Positions 52,378 to 61,373 of a stretch of 64,000 nt of DNA are shown in pieces. The notes beneath the pieces are model-generated. The model did not search any database and was not told where the DNA came from. It saw only the letters and a program-made list of their open reading frames with translations. The position numbers were made by a program, and so were the translations under genes. Position 1 is the stretch's first letter. The number at the start of each line of letters is the position of its first letter. Source of the DNA: JAWCQZ01 sp038869515 [NCBI: Halobacteria archaeon] (GTDB lineage Archaea > Halobacteriota > Syntropharchaeia > JACQPP01); assembly GCA_038869515.1 (NCBI GenBank), contig JAWCQZ010000001.1:450119-514118 (forward strand). The letters run 5' to 3'.

Positions 52378-52490
52378 AGGACGGGTTTGAAAGGCCTGCA
52401 AACCCCGAATGGGAGGCACTCGTCGGGCCGCGCTCTCGGGGGCGGGGCAGAAAAGGGGATATGGACGCCACTTTCTATCCCTAACCACCC

Positions 52491-53810
52491 ATGCTCGACA
52501 AACTCGGCTCCTCCCTCCGCGACGCCCTGAAGAAACTCGCGACCCTCGGCCGCGTGGACAAGGAGGCGGTGGAGGCGACGGTCAAGGACGTCCAGCGGGC
52601 GCTGCTCTCCTCCGACGTCAACGTCAAACTGGTGATGGAGATGTCGAACTCCATCCGGAAGCGGGCGCTCGACGAGAAGCCCGCGCCGGGGATGACCGCC
52701 CGAGACCACGTCCTCAAGGTGGTCTACGAGGAGATGGTGAAACTCCTCGGAAAGCCGGCGCCCGTCGAACTCAAGCCCCAGACCATCCTCCTCGTGGGCC
52801 TCTACGGGGCGGGCAAGACGACGACGGCCGGGAAGATCGCCCGCCACTTCCAGAGGAAGGGGCTCCGCGCGGGCGCCATCGGGGCCGACATCCACCGGCC
52901 CGCCGCCATGGACCAGTTGAAGCAGCTCTGCGACAAACTCCGGATTCCCTGCCACGTGGAGCTGGGAGCGAAGGACCCGGTGGCGGTGGCCCGGAAGGGC
53001 CGCGAGGCGCTCAAGGGGCAGGAGGTCGTCGTCGTGGACACGGCGGGCCGTCACGCCCTCGACAGGGACCTCATCCGGGAGATGAAGGCCATCGCAGCGG
53101 AACTCAAGCCCGACCACCGCTGGCTGGTCATGGACGGCGCGATGGGCCAGGCCGCGCGGGAGCACGCCAGGGCGTTCCACGAGGCGGTCGGGCTCACCGG
53201 CGTCGTGGTTACGAAACTGGACGGGACCGCCAAGGGGGGCGGCGCCCTCGCGGCGGTCGCGGAGTCGGGAGCCTCCATCGCCTTCCTCGGAGCGGGCGAG
53301 CACCCCGAGGACCTGGAGAAGTTCGAGCCCGACGGGTTCGTCTCGCGGCTCCTCGGGATGGGGGACCTGAAGGCCCTGCTGGAGCGCGCCCAGGAGGCGC
53401 TGGAGGGGAAGGAGATCGATGTCAAGTCGCTCGCGAGGGGGAGGTTCACCCTCGACGACCTCTACGACCAGTTGAAGTCCCTGGACCGGCTCGGGCCCCT
53501 CAAGAACGTCCTCGGGATGCTGCCCATCGGCAACATCCCGGGGGTCCGGATGGACGACAAGACCGTCCAGTCCACCAAGGAGAGGCTCCGCCGCTTCCGC
53601 GTGGTCATGGACTCCATGACCGCCGAGGAGCGCGCCAACCCGAAACTCATCTCCGGTTCGCGGGTGGTCCGCATCGCTCGCGGCTCGGGGAGCCGGGTGG
53701 AGGAGGTGCGGGAGTTGCTGAAATACCACAAAACGATGCAGCGGGCCCTGAAACAGATGACGGGCTCCCGCGAGTCCATGAGGAAGATGATGCGGCAATT
53801 CGGCGGGTGA
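52491..53810 (+). CDS. srp54: Signal recognition particle GTPase SRP54
   Basis: Binds signal sequences and SRP RNA to target proteins to the membrane. The 439-residue protein has the N domain (1-95), the G domain with GLYGAGKTTT (103-112), DTAGRHALD and TKLDGTAKGGGALA, then the methionine-containing M domain from about 315 (LKNVLGMLPIG... SRKMMRQFGG-like end). Length and order match archaeal SRP54. It is preceded by a GGATATGG/TTTCTATCC A/T patch. Confidence 0.96.
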   Translation: MLDKLGSSLRDALKKLATLGRVDKEAVEATVKDVQRALLSSDVNVKLVMEMSNSIRKRALDEKPAPGMTARDHVLKVVYEEMVKLLGKPAPVELKPQTILLVGLYGAGKTTTAGKIARHFQRKGLRAGAIGADIHRPAAMDQLKQLCDKLRIPCHVELGAKDPVAVARKGREALKGQEVVVVDTAGRHALDRDLIREMKAIAAELKPDHRWLVMDGAMGQAAREHARAFHEAVGLTGVVVTKLDGTAKGGGALAAVAESGASIAFLGAGEHPEDLEKFEPDGFVSRLLGMGDLKALLERAQEALEGKEIDVKSLARGRFTLDDLYDQLKSLDRLGPLKNVLGMLPIGNIPGVRMDDKTVQSTKERLRRFRVVMDSMTAEERANPKLISGSRVVRIARGSGSRVEEVRELLKYHKTMQRALKQMTGSRESMRKMMRQFGG

Positions 53811-53871
53811 AGCGGGCAGGCGTTTCGACGGGTTAGAAAGGTTTAAATCCGCACCCCGGGCCTCTCCCCGG

Positions 53872-55086
53872 ATGCGATTCATCGCCGCCTCCCTGATGCT
53901 CGCCCTGGTTCTTGGGGCCTCGGCCGCCCTCGCCCAGGAGAACCAGACGAACCCGAGCAACCAGACCAACCAGACCAACCAGACCAACCAGACCGCTTCT
54001 CCCACCCCAGGTCCGAGCCCCTCCCCCCCGCCCTCCACAGGCCAGGTGGTCATCCTGACGAGCCCTGCCGACGGGGAGATTTTCATCGACGGGGTGAAAG
54101 TCGGGACCGGTTTCTACGTCAACTTCTCCTTCCCCGCCGGGTTCTACCGGGTCTCCTTCGGGGAGATCCCCGGCTACCGGAAACCGGCCAACATCACTCT
54201 GGAGGTGGCCGGCGGCAAGGAGACCCGGCGGACCGTGAACTACGAGGCCGCAGCGACACCCCCGCTCACGGTCCCGAAACTGGCGGTGACCAAGGAAGTC
54301 GCCAAGCCCTCGGCTGCGGTGGCGGAGAGCATCGAGGTGGTCATCACCGTGACCAACAGCGGCAACGGCCGGGCCCTGAATGTCTCCTACAGCGACGTCC
54401 TGAGCGACTGCTTTGAGCGGGCCGCGGGGACCCTGGAATGGAAAGGCGAACTTGACCCGGAAGAGCGGATTCGGAACGTCTATTCCATCAAACCCACACG
54501 GGAGGACCTCTGCTTCCTCGACCCGACCAAGGCGGTCTACTTCGACTCCACCGGTAACCGCCACTCTGCCCTTTCCGGGGACGTGAAAATCCTCGTGACC
54601 GGGAGGAAAGAAGAGGCTCCGAAAATCGACATCCGGAAGGCGGTCGGCAAGTCGGACCCCTTCGTCGGAGACGACGTGACGGTGACCCTGACCCTGAAGA
54701 ACACCGGGAACGCCCCGGCCCTGGGCGTGGTGGCCAGCGACGTCATCCCATCGTGCGCCCAAGTCACGGGAGGGACGCCTGGCTGGAACGGGACCCTGGC
54801 GGTGAACAAGGAGGAGCAGGCGACCTACACACTGTCGGTCAAGGAGGCGGGCATCTGCCGTCTCGGGTCGGCCACCGTGCAGTACCTGGACTCCCGGGGC
54901 GGAAAGTACACGGCGGAGTCGAGTCCCGCCACAATCACTTCCAAGACCAAGTCGTTCGTCGAGGCCTACCGGGACGTCATCTCCATCGTGGCCGTGACCG
55001 GCGGCGCCATCGGGGCCCTCGTCACCATCACCAACCTCGCCAAGAAGGCGAAGACCAGGGTTTCGGAAAAGAAGAAGAAAGAGTAA
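53872..55086 (+). CDS. Secreted PEGA/CARDB-type surface protein with C-terminal anchor
   Basis: A 404-residue exported protein. Residues 1-22 are a signal peptide ending SAALAQE. A low-complexity stretch of NQT/NPS repeats (about 24-42) supplies many N-glycosylation sites, followed by a Pro-rich linker. A PEGA domain (VVILTSPADGEIFIDGVKVG, about 59-125) comes next, then two DUF11/CARDB-like beta domains around 145-250 and 260-355, and a hydrophobic anchor near 372-390 with a Lys-rich tail. A TTTAAAT box at 53842-53848 lies about 25 bases upstream. Likely displayed on the cell surface; coupled to the channel gene 13 bases downstream. Confidence 0.75.
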   Translation: MRFIAASLMLALVLGASAALAQENQTNPSNQTNQTNQTNQTASPTPGPSPSPPPSTGQVVILTSPADGEIFIDGVKVGTGFYVNFSFPAGFYRVSFGEIPGYRKPANITLEVAGGKETRRTVNYEAAATPPLTVPKLAVTKEVAKPSAAVAESIEVVITVTNSGNGRALNVSYSDVLSDCFERAAGTLEWKGELDPEERIRNVYSIKPTREDLCFLDPTKAVYFDSTGNRHSALSGDVKILVTGRKEEAPKIDIRKAVGKSDPFVGDDVTVTLTLKNTGNAPALGVVASDVIPSCAQVTGGTPGWNGTLAVNKEEQATYTLSVKEAGICRLGSATVQYLDSRGGKYTAESSPATITSKTKSFVEAYRDVISIVAVTGGAIGALVTITNLAKKAKTRVSEKKKKE

Positions 55087-55099
55087 GCGCCCCCCCCTC

Positions 55100-55924
55100 A
55101 TGGTCGAAGCCCCCGAGACGGTTTCCCGGGAGAGCTGGCGCCGCCGGCAGGCCGTGGAGTTCGGCATGGTGGCGCTCGCCCTCTCGTCGGTGGCGGTCAT
55201 CCTCGTGGACCTGGTGGTTCCCGACCTGACCGTGGCCCGGAAGAACGTCCTTCTGGCCGCCGACTTCGCCATCTGCGTCGTCTTCTGGGTGGACTTCGGG
55301 TTCCGCCTCCGGCGCGAGACCCGCAAGGCGTCCTACTTCGGGCGCCGTTGGTATGAACTCGTCGGCATGTTGCCTGCCGCGGTGTTCGCTCTTTTGGAGG
55401 CCCAGTCCTCCCTGGGCGTCATCGCCCGGACCTTCCGCCTCATCGGCGCCGCGGCCCGACTTACGCGATTCGCTTCGACCTCGCGCTCTCTCTTCGCCCG
55501 CATGCATCTTGTCCCTTTCGGGATCGTCGTGATGGCGGTCGTCCTCATCAGCGGCACCCTCGCCTACGAATTCGAGCGGGACGCGGAGGGGGGCAACATC
55601 AAGAACGTCGCCGACGGCATCTGGTATGCTTTGGCCACCGTTACCACCGTGGGCTACGGCGACAGGTTCCCGGTGACGGCGGCGGGACGGGCCGTGGGAG
55701 CATTCACCATGCTCGCGGGCATTACCCTCTTCGGCACCCTCATCGCCCTCATGGGGGCGGCACTCGCCACCCGGTGGGGCCGGGCCTTCGCGGCAGAGGA
55801 CCCGGAATTGGCCCTCATCCAGCGGCGTCTTGCGGAGGCCAAGGACCTCACCGAGGAGGAGGCGCGGGCGCTGGCGAAGCGGGTCGAGGACTACTGCCGG
55901 ACCCGGAGCCAAAAGGGTCAGTAG
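55100..55924 (+). CDS. Voltage-gated-type potassium channel
   Basis: A 274-residue ion channel of the six-helix type. Helices S1-S4 lie in 20-130; S4 has the spaced arginines of RTFRLIGAAARLTRF. The pore helix and selectivity filter TVTTVGYGDRFPV lie at about 176-188, flanked by S5 (FGIVVMAVVLISGTLAYEF) and S6 (GAFTMLAGITLFGTLIALMGAAL). A short cytoplasmic coiled tail follows. Conducts potassium in response to membrane voltage. The end overlaps the convergent idsA gene by seven bases. Confidence 0.9.
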   Translation: MVEAPETVSRESWRRRQAVEFGMVALALSSVAVILVDLVVPDLTVARKNVLLAADFAICVVFWVDFGFRLRRETRKASYFGRRWYELVGMLPAAVFALLEAQSSLGVIARTFRLIGAAARLTRFASTSRSLFARMHLVPFGIVVMAVVLISGTLAYEFERDAEGGNIKNVADGIWYALATVTTVGYGDRFPVTAAGRAVGAFTMLAGITLFGTLIALMGAALATRWGRAFAAEDPELALIQRRLAEAKDLTEEEARALAKRVEDYCRTRSQKGQ

Positions 55925-56874
55925 CCCCGCTCCACTGCATAGTCCGCGAGCTGGAGGAGGAGGTCCTTGGCCCGCCCCTCCTTGAATGGGGCGACGGCCC
56001 GCTGCGCCGACACGGCGAAGCCCCGCGCCCTCCGGGCCGCGTAGTCGATGGAGCCCAACTCCCGGAGGGTCCGGAGGGCGGAGGCGACCCCGCGCCGGCC
56101 GGCCCGGTTTGGGTCGAATCCCCGGGCGAGGGCGTGGATGGCAACGAGGGTCTTCTTCTTCCGCTGCAGGTCGATCCCCACGCTCTTGCCGAGGAGCTCG
56201 TCGGTCGCCGTCAGGCCGAGGAGGTCGTCCTGGATCTGGAAGGCGAGCCCGACATTCCAGCCGTAGGACTCCGCGCGCGCCACGGCGGCGGGCGGGGCCC
56301 CGGCCAGGAGGGCCCCGAGGCCCGCCGAGGCCCGGAGGAGGGCCGCGGTCTTGAGGCCGACCATCCGCAGGTATTCGGTCTCGGTGACCCGGGCCCGCTC
56401 TTCAAAAGCCATGTCGAGGGCCTGCCCCTCGCAGATTTCGACGCAGGTCTTCGCCAGCATGGCGGCGGCGCGGTCGCGGCGGGCGGGGTCGGCCCGGGCC
56501 TCACCGAGCTTCTGGAAGGCGCGGGCGAAGAGGGTGTCGCCGGCGAGGATGGCGAGGGGGAGGCCGTACTTGACGTGGACCGTGGGGACCCCGCGGCGGA
56601 GGGTGTCCCGGTCCATGATGTCGTCGTGGATGAGGGTGAAGGTGTGGACGAGCTCGACCGCGGTGGCGGCGGGCAGGAGGGCGCGGGAGTCGCCCCCGAC
56701 TGCGGCCCCGGAGAGGAGGAGGAGGGCGGGCCGCATCCGCTTCCCCCCGGCCCCGAGGAGGTGGCGGCAGGCCGCCGAGAGGTCGGGGACCGAGAGGGAG
56801 TCGCCGCGGGCCAGCTCCCGGTCGACGCGCCCGGCGAGGCGGGCCAGTTCGGCCTGGAGGGGGGGCGCGCTCAC
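55918..56874 (-). CDS. Polyprenyl diphosphate synthase (GGPP/FPP type)
   Basis: Builds the isoprenoid chains of archaeal lipids by adding IPP units. The 318-residue trans-prenyltransferase has the first Asp-rich motif LIHDDIMDRD (Asp 84, 85, 88), GGKRMRP at about 43-49, and the second motif FQIQDDLLG near 205-213. A Phe stands five residues before the first motif, so the product length (C15 versus C20) is uncertain. GTG start overlaps the fni stop; last gene of the mvk-ipk-fni-idsA operon. Confidence 0.9.
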   Translation of the reverse strand: MSAPPLQAELARLAGRVDRELARGDSLSVPDLSAACRHLLGAGGKRMRPALLLLSGAAVGGDSRALLPAATAVELVHTFTLIHDDIMDRDTLRRGVPTVHVKYGLPLAILAGDTLFARAFQKLGEARADPARRDRAAAMLAKTCVEICEGQALDMAFEERARVTETEYLRMVGLKTAALLRASAGLGALLAGAPPAAVARAESYGWNVGLAFQIQDDLLGLTATDELLGKSVGIDLQRKKKTLVAIHALARGFDPNRAGRRGVASALRTLRELGSIDYAARRARGFAVSAQRAVAPFKEGRAKDLLLQLADYAVERGY

Positions 56875-57938
56875 AGGTGCCCCCGCTGCTGGAGAATCTC
56901 GCGGGTCGCCCCGGTGAAGAGGACGCTCTGCCTCCGGAGGTCCCCGGGGGTCCGGCAGCCGGTGAGGAAGAGGGCGGTCCGCAACTCCGCCTCGAGGAAC
57001 CGGATGACTTTTCCAACCTCCCCCTCCCCTTTGAGCGCGGCCCTCATGAACGGGAGGCCAGCGGCTGCAACTGTCGCCCCGAGCGCCAGAGCCTTCGCCG
57101 CGTCGAGGCCGGTCCGGACGCCCCCGGTGGCGATGATGGGCAGCCCCGTGGAGCGGCACTCGACGATGGAGACCGGGGTCGGGATGCCCCAGGTTCGGAA
57201 GACCCGGCCCAGGTCCACCTGGAGGGCGTCGCCCCTGGCCCGGGCACGGAAGGCCTCCACGGGGGCGAAATTGGTCCCGCCGAGCCCTCCCACGTCGATG
57301 GCGGCTGCGCCGGCCTGCTTCAGGGCATCGGCCACCTCCCGGGAGATGCCCGCCCCGGTCTCCTTCACGATGACCGGCCGGTTCACACCGCGGCACACCC
57401 TCTCCACCATCTCCAGGCAGCCCCGGGCCTGGACGTCCCCCTCGGGCTGGACCGCCTCCTGGAGGAAGTTCAGGTGGATGGCGACCGCGTCGGCGTCAAT
57501 CATCTCGATGACTCGCTGGACCCCTTCGGGGCCGTATTTCCGCAGTTGGGGAACCCCGATGTTGCCGTAGACGAAGGCGCCGGGAGCGCGCTCCCGGACC
57601 ACCCGGTAGGAGCGGACGAGAGACCCGTCCTCCAGGGCCGCCCGCTGGGAGCCCACGCCGATACCGATGGAGGCCTTCTCGGCCGCGGCGGCGAGGCGCG
57701 CGTTGATTTTTTCGGTGGCCGGGTGGCCCCCCGTCATGGAGGCGATGAGCAGGGGGGCCTTCAATGTCTTGCCAAGGAATTTTGTTTCCAGCAAAATCTC
57801 TTCCCGGTCGATCTCCGGCAGGGCGTTGTGGAGGAGGTGGACTTCGTGGAAGGAGGGGGGCCCCTCCATGTCGTGCCGGGTCGAGAGGATGCGGATGTGC
57901 TCGAGCTTCCGCTTGGAGGTTTGCTTCGACTTCCTCAT
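56871..57938 (-). CDS. fni: Type 2 isopentenyl-diphosphate isomerase
   Basis: Interconverts IPP and DMAPP with FMN and NADPH. The 355-residue TIM barrel starts RKSKQTSKRKLEHIRI, and has LLIASMTGGHPATEKIN, the flavin site GIGVGSQRAAL, HLNFLQEAVQPEGD, VIVKETGAGIS and GGLGGTNFAPVEAFR. Start overlaps the ipk stop, and the same operon supplies its substrate. Confidence 0.94.
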   Translation of the reverse strand: MRKSKQTSKRKLEHIRILSTRHDMEGPPSFHEVHLLHNALPEIDREEILLETKFLGKTLKAPLLIASMTGGHPATEKINARLAAAAEKASIGIGVGSQRAALEDGSLVRSYRVVRERAPGAFVYGNIGVPQLRKYGPEGVQRVIEMIDADAVAIHLNFLQEAVQPEGDVQARGCLEMVERVCRGVNRPVIVKETGAGISREVADALKQAGAAAIDVGGLGGTNFAPVEAFRARARGDALQVDLGRVFRTWGIPTPVSIVECRSTGLPIIATGGVRTGLDAAKALALGATVAAAGLPFMRAALKGEGEVGKVIRFLEAELRTALFLTGCRTPGDLRRQSVLFTGATREILQQRGHL

Positions 57939-58627
57939 CGGATCCGGGTCCCCACATGCTTCCCGGCCAAAAACCTGCGGATGCTCCCCGCCCTGCGGCC
58001 GCTGAAGACGAACGCCGCGACGCCCCGCCGGGCGAGGCCGCGCAGTTCGCCCACCTTCCCTTCCATGGCTCCGGTCACATCCCCCTCCACAGGGAAGAAA
58101 TCGACCCGCTCCCCGCGCCCGAGGACGCGCAGGGGCGCTCCCCCGCGGAGAATCCCCTCGACGTCGGTCGCCATGCCGACCCGGCGGGCCCCGAGGGCGG
58201 CGGCGAGGACCGAGACGATGCGGTCGCCGGAGAGGACGGTGTAGGAGCCCGGCCTCGCGCCCGCGACGACGTCCCCGTAAAGGACCGGCAGGAACCCGGC
58301 CGCGAGGACCTGCCGCACGGGACGGACCAGGGCGGCGGCGCTGCCGGCGCTGAAAGGGTCGACGGGGACCGGGGCGAGGCCCGCGCGGACAAGCCCGTCG
58401 CACACCCGCCGGTCGAGGTCGAGGACCGAGCGGTGGATTCTCCAGGCGGGCTCACCCCGCTCGACAGGCCCGTGGCCGAAGGAGCCGGCGCCGTGGACCA
58501 GGACGAGGGGGGGGTGTCCGCGCAACTCGCGGGCGACGCGGTCGAGGAGCGCCGTCCTGACCCTGGGCCTCCGGTCGCCCGCGGTGAGGAGGCTGCCGCC
58601 CAGTTTCAGGACGAGGGGCCGCGTCAT
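57935..58627 (-). CDS. ipk: Isopentenyl phosphate kinase
   Basis: Phosphorylates isopentenyl phosphate to IPP in the archaeal mevalonate route. The 230-residue amino-acid-kinase-fold protein begins LVLKLGGSLLT, has VLVHGAGSFGHGPV with the diagnostic His of IPK at about 50, VPVLYGDVV and FFPVEGDVTGAMEGKVGEL. Its stop overlaps fni and its start overlaps the mvk stop. Confidence 0.92.
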   Translation of the reverse strand: MTRPLVLKLGGSLLTAGDRRPRVRTALLDRVARELRGHPPLVLVHGAGSFGHGPVERGEPAWRIHRSVLDLDRRVCDGLVRAGLAPVPVDPFSAGSAAALVRPVRQVLAAGFLPVLYGDVVAGARPGSYTVLSGDRIVSVLAAALGARRVGMATDVEGILRGGAPLRVLGRGERVDFFPVEGDVTGAMEGKVGELRGLARRGVAAFVFSGRRAGSIRRFLAGKHVGTRIR

Positions 58628-59559
58628 CGCCCCACCACCAGCCCCCGCGCCTCGGGCCTGACCACCATGGGGGTCCCGCCCGCCCTGCGGACCGCCCGCG
58701 CCACAACCGCCGGACGGAGAGCGAGGGCCACGACGCACCCTCCGCCACCGGCGCCGGTGAGCTTCGCTCCGAGGGCCCCCGCCTCCAGGGCGGAATCGGC
58801 CATCGCCCGCAGCCGCGGGGTGCCGACGCCCAGAGAGTCGAGGAGGAGGCCGTTCACCTCCATCCGGCCGCCGAGCCCCTCCAGGTCCCCCCGCCGGAGG
58901 GCGCGGGCCCCCCGCCGGGTCAGGTCGCCGATGGTCTCCAGCGTCTTGCGGGCCGAAGGGAAGCGCCGGAGGGCCGCCACCCGTGCCACCAGGATTCCCG
59001 TGTTGACCCGTTCCCCGGAGTCCCCGAGGACGAACGAGCAGCGCGGCAGGGGCAAGGCGCTCCCCTGTGGGACGACCCTCGCCCCCCCCAGAGCGGAGAT
59101 GAGGGTGTCCATGGGGCTCGCCCGCCCCTGGACCCGCCGCTCCACCTCCCGCGCGAGCGGGGCGACGGTCCGGGGCGCGGTGGCGCGGCCGAGGGCGGCC
59201 CGGGCGGCGCCGAGAAGGGCGACCGAGAGGGCTGCCGACGACGCAAGGCCGCGGCCCGGCGGGACGTCGGAGGCGATGCGGAGCCGGAGACCCGGGAAGG
59301 GCTTCTCGGCCCCCGGCGCCCGTGTTGCGGAAGGTGAACGCGGCTGCGTCGCGGGCCTCGACTCCTCCCGCAGGAGGGCGAGGGCCTCCCGCACGTAGGG
59401 GCTCCGTGCCGCCTCCGCGGGGCGGATGGAGGTCTCCCGGGCCTCCCGGGCCTCGACCCGGGTGCGGAGGGAGATGGCGCAGGCGAGGGCGGGCTCGCCG
59501 TAGACCACGGCGTGCTCGCCGAGGAGGCAGACCCGGCCGGGGGCGGAGGCGACCGCCAT
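58624..59559 (-). CDS. Mevalonate kinase (GHMP family)
   Basis: Phosphorylates mevalonate, feeding the isoprenoid operon it heads. The 311-residue GHMP kinase starts ASAPGRVCLLGEHAVVYGEPALA, has the ATP loop DVPPGRGLASSAALSVAL at about 98-115 and the late KLTGAGGGGCVVAL. About 20 residues near 68-89 (RPATQPRSPSATRAPGAEKP) look like an insertion compared with the family. The nucleotide sequence there resembles the dispersed repeats only weakly. Four bases separate its start region from the divergent VWA frame. Confidence 0.88.
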   Translation of the reverse strand: MAVASAPGRVCLLGEHAVVYGEPALACAISLRTRVEAREARETSIRPAEAARSPYVREALALLREESRPATQPRSPSATRAPGAEKPFPGLRLRIASDVPPGRGLASSAALSVALLGAARAALGRATAPRTVAPLAREVERRVQGRASPMDTLISALGGARVVPQGSALPLPRCSFVLGDSGERVNTGILVARVAALRRFPSARKTLETIGDLTRRGARALRRGDLEGLGGRMEVNGLLLDSLGVGTPRLRAMADSALEAGALGAKLTGAGGGGCVVALALRPAVVARAVRRAGGTPMVVRPEARGLVVGR

Positions 59560-59596
59560 CGGTATGTCAGGGAGCGGGAGAGACTATAGCGTTGAC

Positions 59597-60559
59597 ATGG
59601 CCGAGCAGGTCGCCGCCCCCTACGCGGTCCAGCCCCTCTGGGCCCTCTGCGTCCACTGCATGCAGCACCCCGAGGACGAGCTGGCCCTCCAGAAACTGCT
59701 CGCCGGGTGCCGGGGGACGGGGCGGCACGTCCTCCGCCGGGCCCACTCGACGAGCCTCCTCTCGACCCGGATGGCCTTCCGCCCCTACCAGGGGGAGGGG
59801 ACCCTCTCGGTTTCCCAGACCATTCCCCAGTTCCTCACCCGGGGGCGGAGGACCGACGCCGTGGCGGCCCGGGTCCGTCTCCACATCACCCGCCGCTTGA
59901 AGGTGGGGGTTCTCTACGACGACTCCTCCTCGATGACCGCCCGGTGGCGGAACCACTACTTCCCCTACAATCCCCTCACCGAGGAGACCGCCCCCCAGAC
60001 CGGGGCCAAGGTGGGCGCCCTCTGCCTGCTCGAAGCCTTCGGGTCGGAGGCCGACCTCATCTTCGCCGCCTTCGGCTCCGCTGTCGCGGGCCCCTACCTG
60101 CGGCGGCGGGAGATCTACCGCGCCCTGCTGGAGAGGAACGGCTCCGGGGGAACTCGCCTCGACCTCGCCCTCGAAGCGCTCTTCCGCCACCCGTGGCACT
60201 CGTCGGGGGGGACCCGGGTGGTGGTGGTCCTCACGGACGGCGTGCCCGAGACCGGTCTCCAAGCGGCCGAGGAGGACGTGAAAATCCAGAGGAGGTCCCT
60301 CGCGCTTGTCCAGAAACTCCTGGCGGGGGGGACGGGAGTGGTGTGGGTCCCCATCCTCACCGACGAGCGGCTCGCCCGGTTCCGCATCGGAGAGTGCGAT
60401 GCGGTCTCCTTCTCGGAGAGGCTCGCCCGCATGGGGGCCGAGGTGGCCCCGGTGAAGGAGACCGACCGCCTCCTGGAGAGCCTCTTCGGGGGCGTCGCCC
60501 GCCTCCTCCGCCGCTGGGAGGAGAGCGAGGGGAAGCACCTGCTGTCGGGCGGGACGTAG
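59597..60559 (+). CDS. VWA-domain protein
   Basis: A 320-residue protein with a C-terminal von Willebrand A domain. The MIDAS loop is YDDSSSM (Asp 108, Ser 110, Ser 112), later Thr (GGTRLDLALEAL) and VVVVLTDGVPE complete the metal site. The N-terminal 90 residues are unassigned. VWA proteins of this kind pair with MoxR/Mg-chelatase ATPases; the ATPase at 2.1-3.6 kb is one candidate. ATG 59597 is preferred; ATG 59564 would add 11 residues and nearly touch the divergent mvk start. Confidence 0.72.
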   Translation: MAEQVAAPYAVQPLWALCVHCMQHPEDELALQKLLAGCRGTGRHVLRRAHSTSLLSTRMAFRPYQGEGTLSVSQTIPQFLTRGRRTDAVAARVRLHITRRLKVGVLYDDSSSMTARWRNHYFPYNPLTEETAPQTGAKVGALCLLEAFGSEADLIFAAFGSAVAGPYLRRREIYRALLERNGSGGTRLDLALEALFRHPWHSSGGTRVVVVLTDGVPETGLQAAEEDVKIQRRSLALVQKLLAGGTGVVWVPILTDERLARFRIGECDAVSFSERLARMGAEVAPVKETDRLLESLFGGVARLLRRWEESEGKHLLSGGT

Positions 60560-60563
60560 AAAC

Positions 60564-61028
60564 TCAGGGCAGGGTGATTTCGCGCGCTCCGCCGGCGGGG
60601 CGGCCGGCGGCGAGGCGGTAGGCCCAGCGGCGCCGGTTTCCCCCGCGCTCCAGAAGCCCGGAGCGGTGGAGCCGGGAGAGGTAGGTCGAGACGGTGCTCA
60701 GGCTGACCGCCCCGTGGACCTCCCGGAAGGAGCGCTGGACGTCGAGCGAGGTGAACCACCCCTCGGGGAAGTCGGTCTCGAGGAATCCCTGGAGGGTCTC
60801 CATCGTGGTGAGGCCGGGCAGGCGGGGCCCCCGCCCGGGGTCGGGGATGGGGGTCGGGCCGGTAAGGGCCGCGTCCACCTTCCGGGCCATCTGGGACGCC
60901 TTTCGCTTCAGGAACTCGATGGCCTCGGCGAGCGTGGCCTGGAATTTGGAGGGGTCCTCCTCCGGGAAGGTGAACTCCTGCAGGGCCTCGGAGCCCCGCT
61001 CGTCCGACACCTGGACGCGGATCCTCAT
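60564..61028 (-). CDS. Winged-helix regulator with N-terminal coiled region
   Basis: A 154-residue protein. Residues 1-50 (MRIRVQVSDERGSEALQEF... LAEAIEFLKRKASQMARKV) form strands and a helix. Residues 75-145 look like a winged helix (SLDVQRSFREVHGAVSLSTVSTYLSRLHRSGLLERGGNRRRWAYRL). It likely binds DNA; the sensor role of the N-terminus is unknown. ATG 61028 is used, but an ATG at 61067 is equally close to the TATA box. Convergent with the VWA gene, four bases apart. Confidence 0.7.
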   Translation of the reverse strand: MRIRVQVSDERGSEALQEFTFPEEDPSKFQATLAEAIEFLKRKASQMARKVDAALTGPTPIPDPGRGPRLPGLTTMETLQGFLETDFPEGWFTSLDVQRSFREVHGAVSLSTVSTYLSRLHRSGLLERGGNRRRWAYRLAAGRPAGGAREITLP

Positions 61029-61102
61029 GATAGTGAAGGGGACGGGCGGGCCCCGTCCCCTATCCATCCCCTCACCTTGTGAAGGTGTGAAGTAGAATCT
61101 AA

Positions 61103-61115
61103 CCATATATATAAG
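61103..61115. promoter_or_regulatory. Strong TATA box of the wHTH gene
   Basis: ACCATATATATAAG-type A/T tract in GC-rich DNA. On the minus strand it is about 36-48 bases before ATG 61067 and 75-87 before ATG 61028. On the plus strand nothing clear begins within 100 bases. Confidence 0.5.
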
Positions 61116-61118
61116 CAT

Positions 61119-61373
61119 TTCGGTAAAAACAGGACTTAAAGGAGTGATTCAGAGTTGATTACTGTCGTTGACACGATTCGGCACGAAGAAGGGCCTATAT
61201 AGACTTTCTTCGGAAAAGTTTTCCACCCCTCTCGGTTCATTCGCTCCACCGCTCCACACCCGATTCCTAAAACCGGCATCGGTGGGGCCTACACTCCTCA
61301 ACATCTCTTCCACACTGCCGACACCCTCCCGCCTGCGAAAACCGGAGGTCGGGAGGGGCCTCCATGGGAGGCG
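61119..61373. other. Non-coding space before the CinA-like gene
   Basis: No gene is seen. CGAAGAA (61184-61190) and TTCTTCG (61206-61212) form a stem around CTATATAG, which may be a promoter with a symmetrical operator. The 170 bases between this and the next start are A/T-richer than usual and could be an untranslated leader. Confidence 0.4.
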
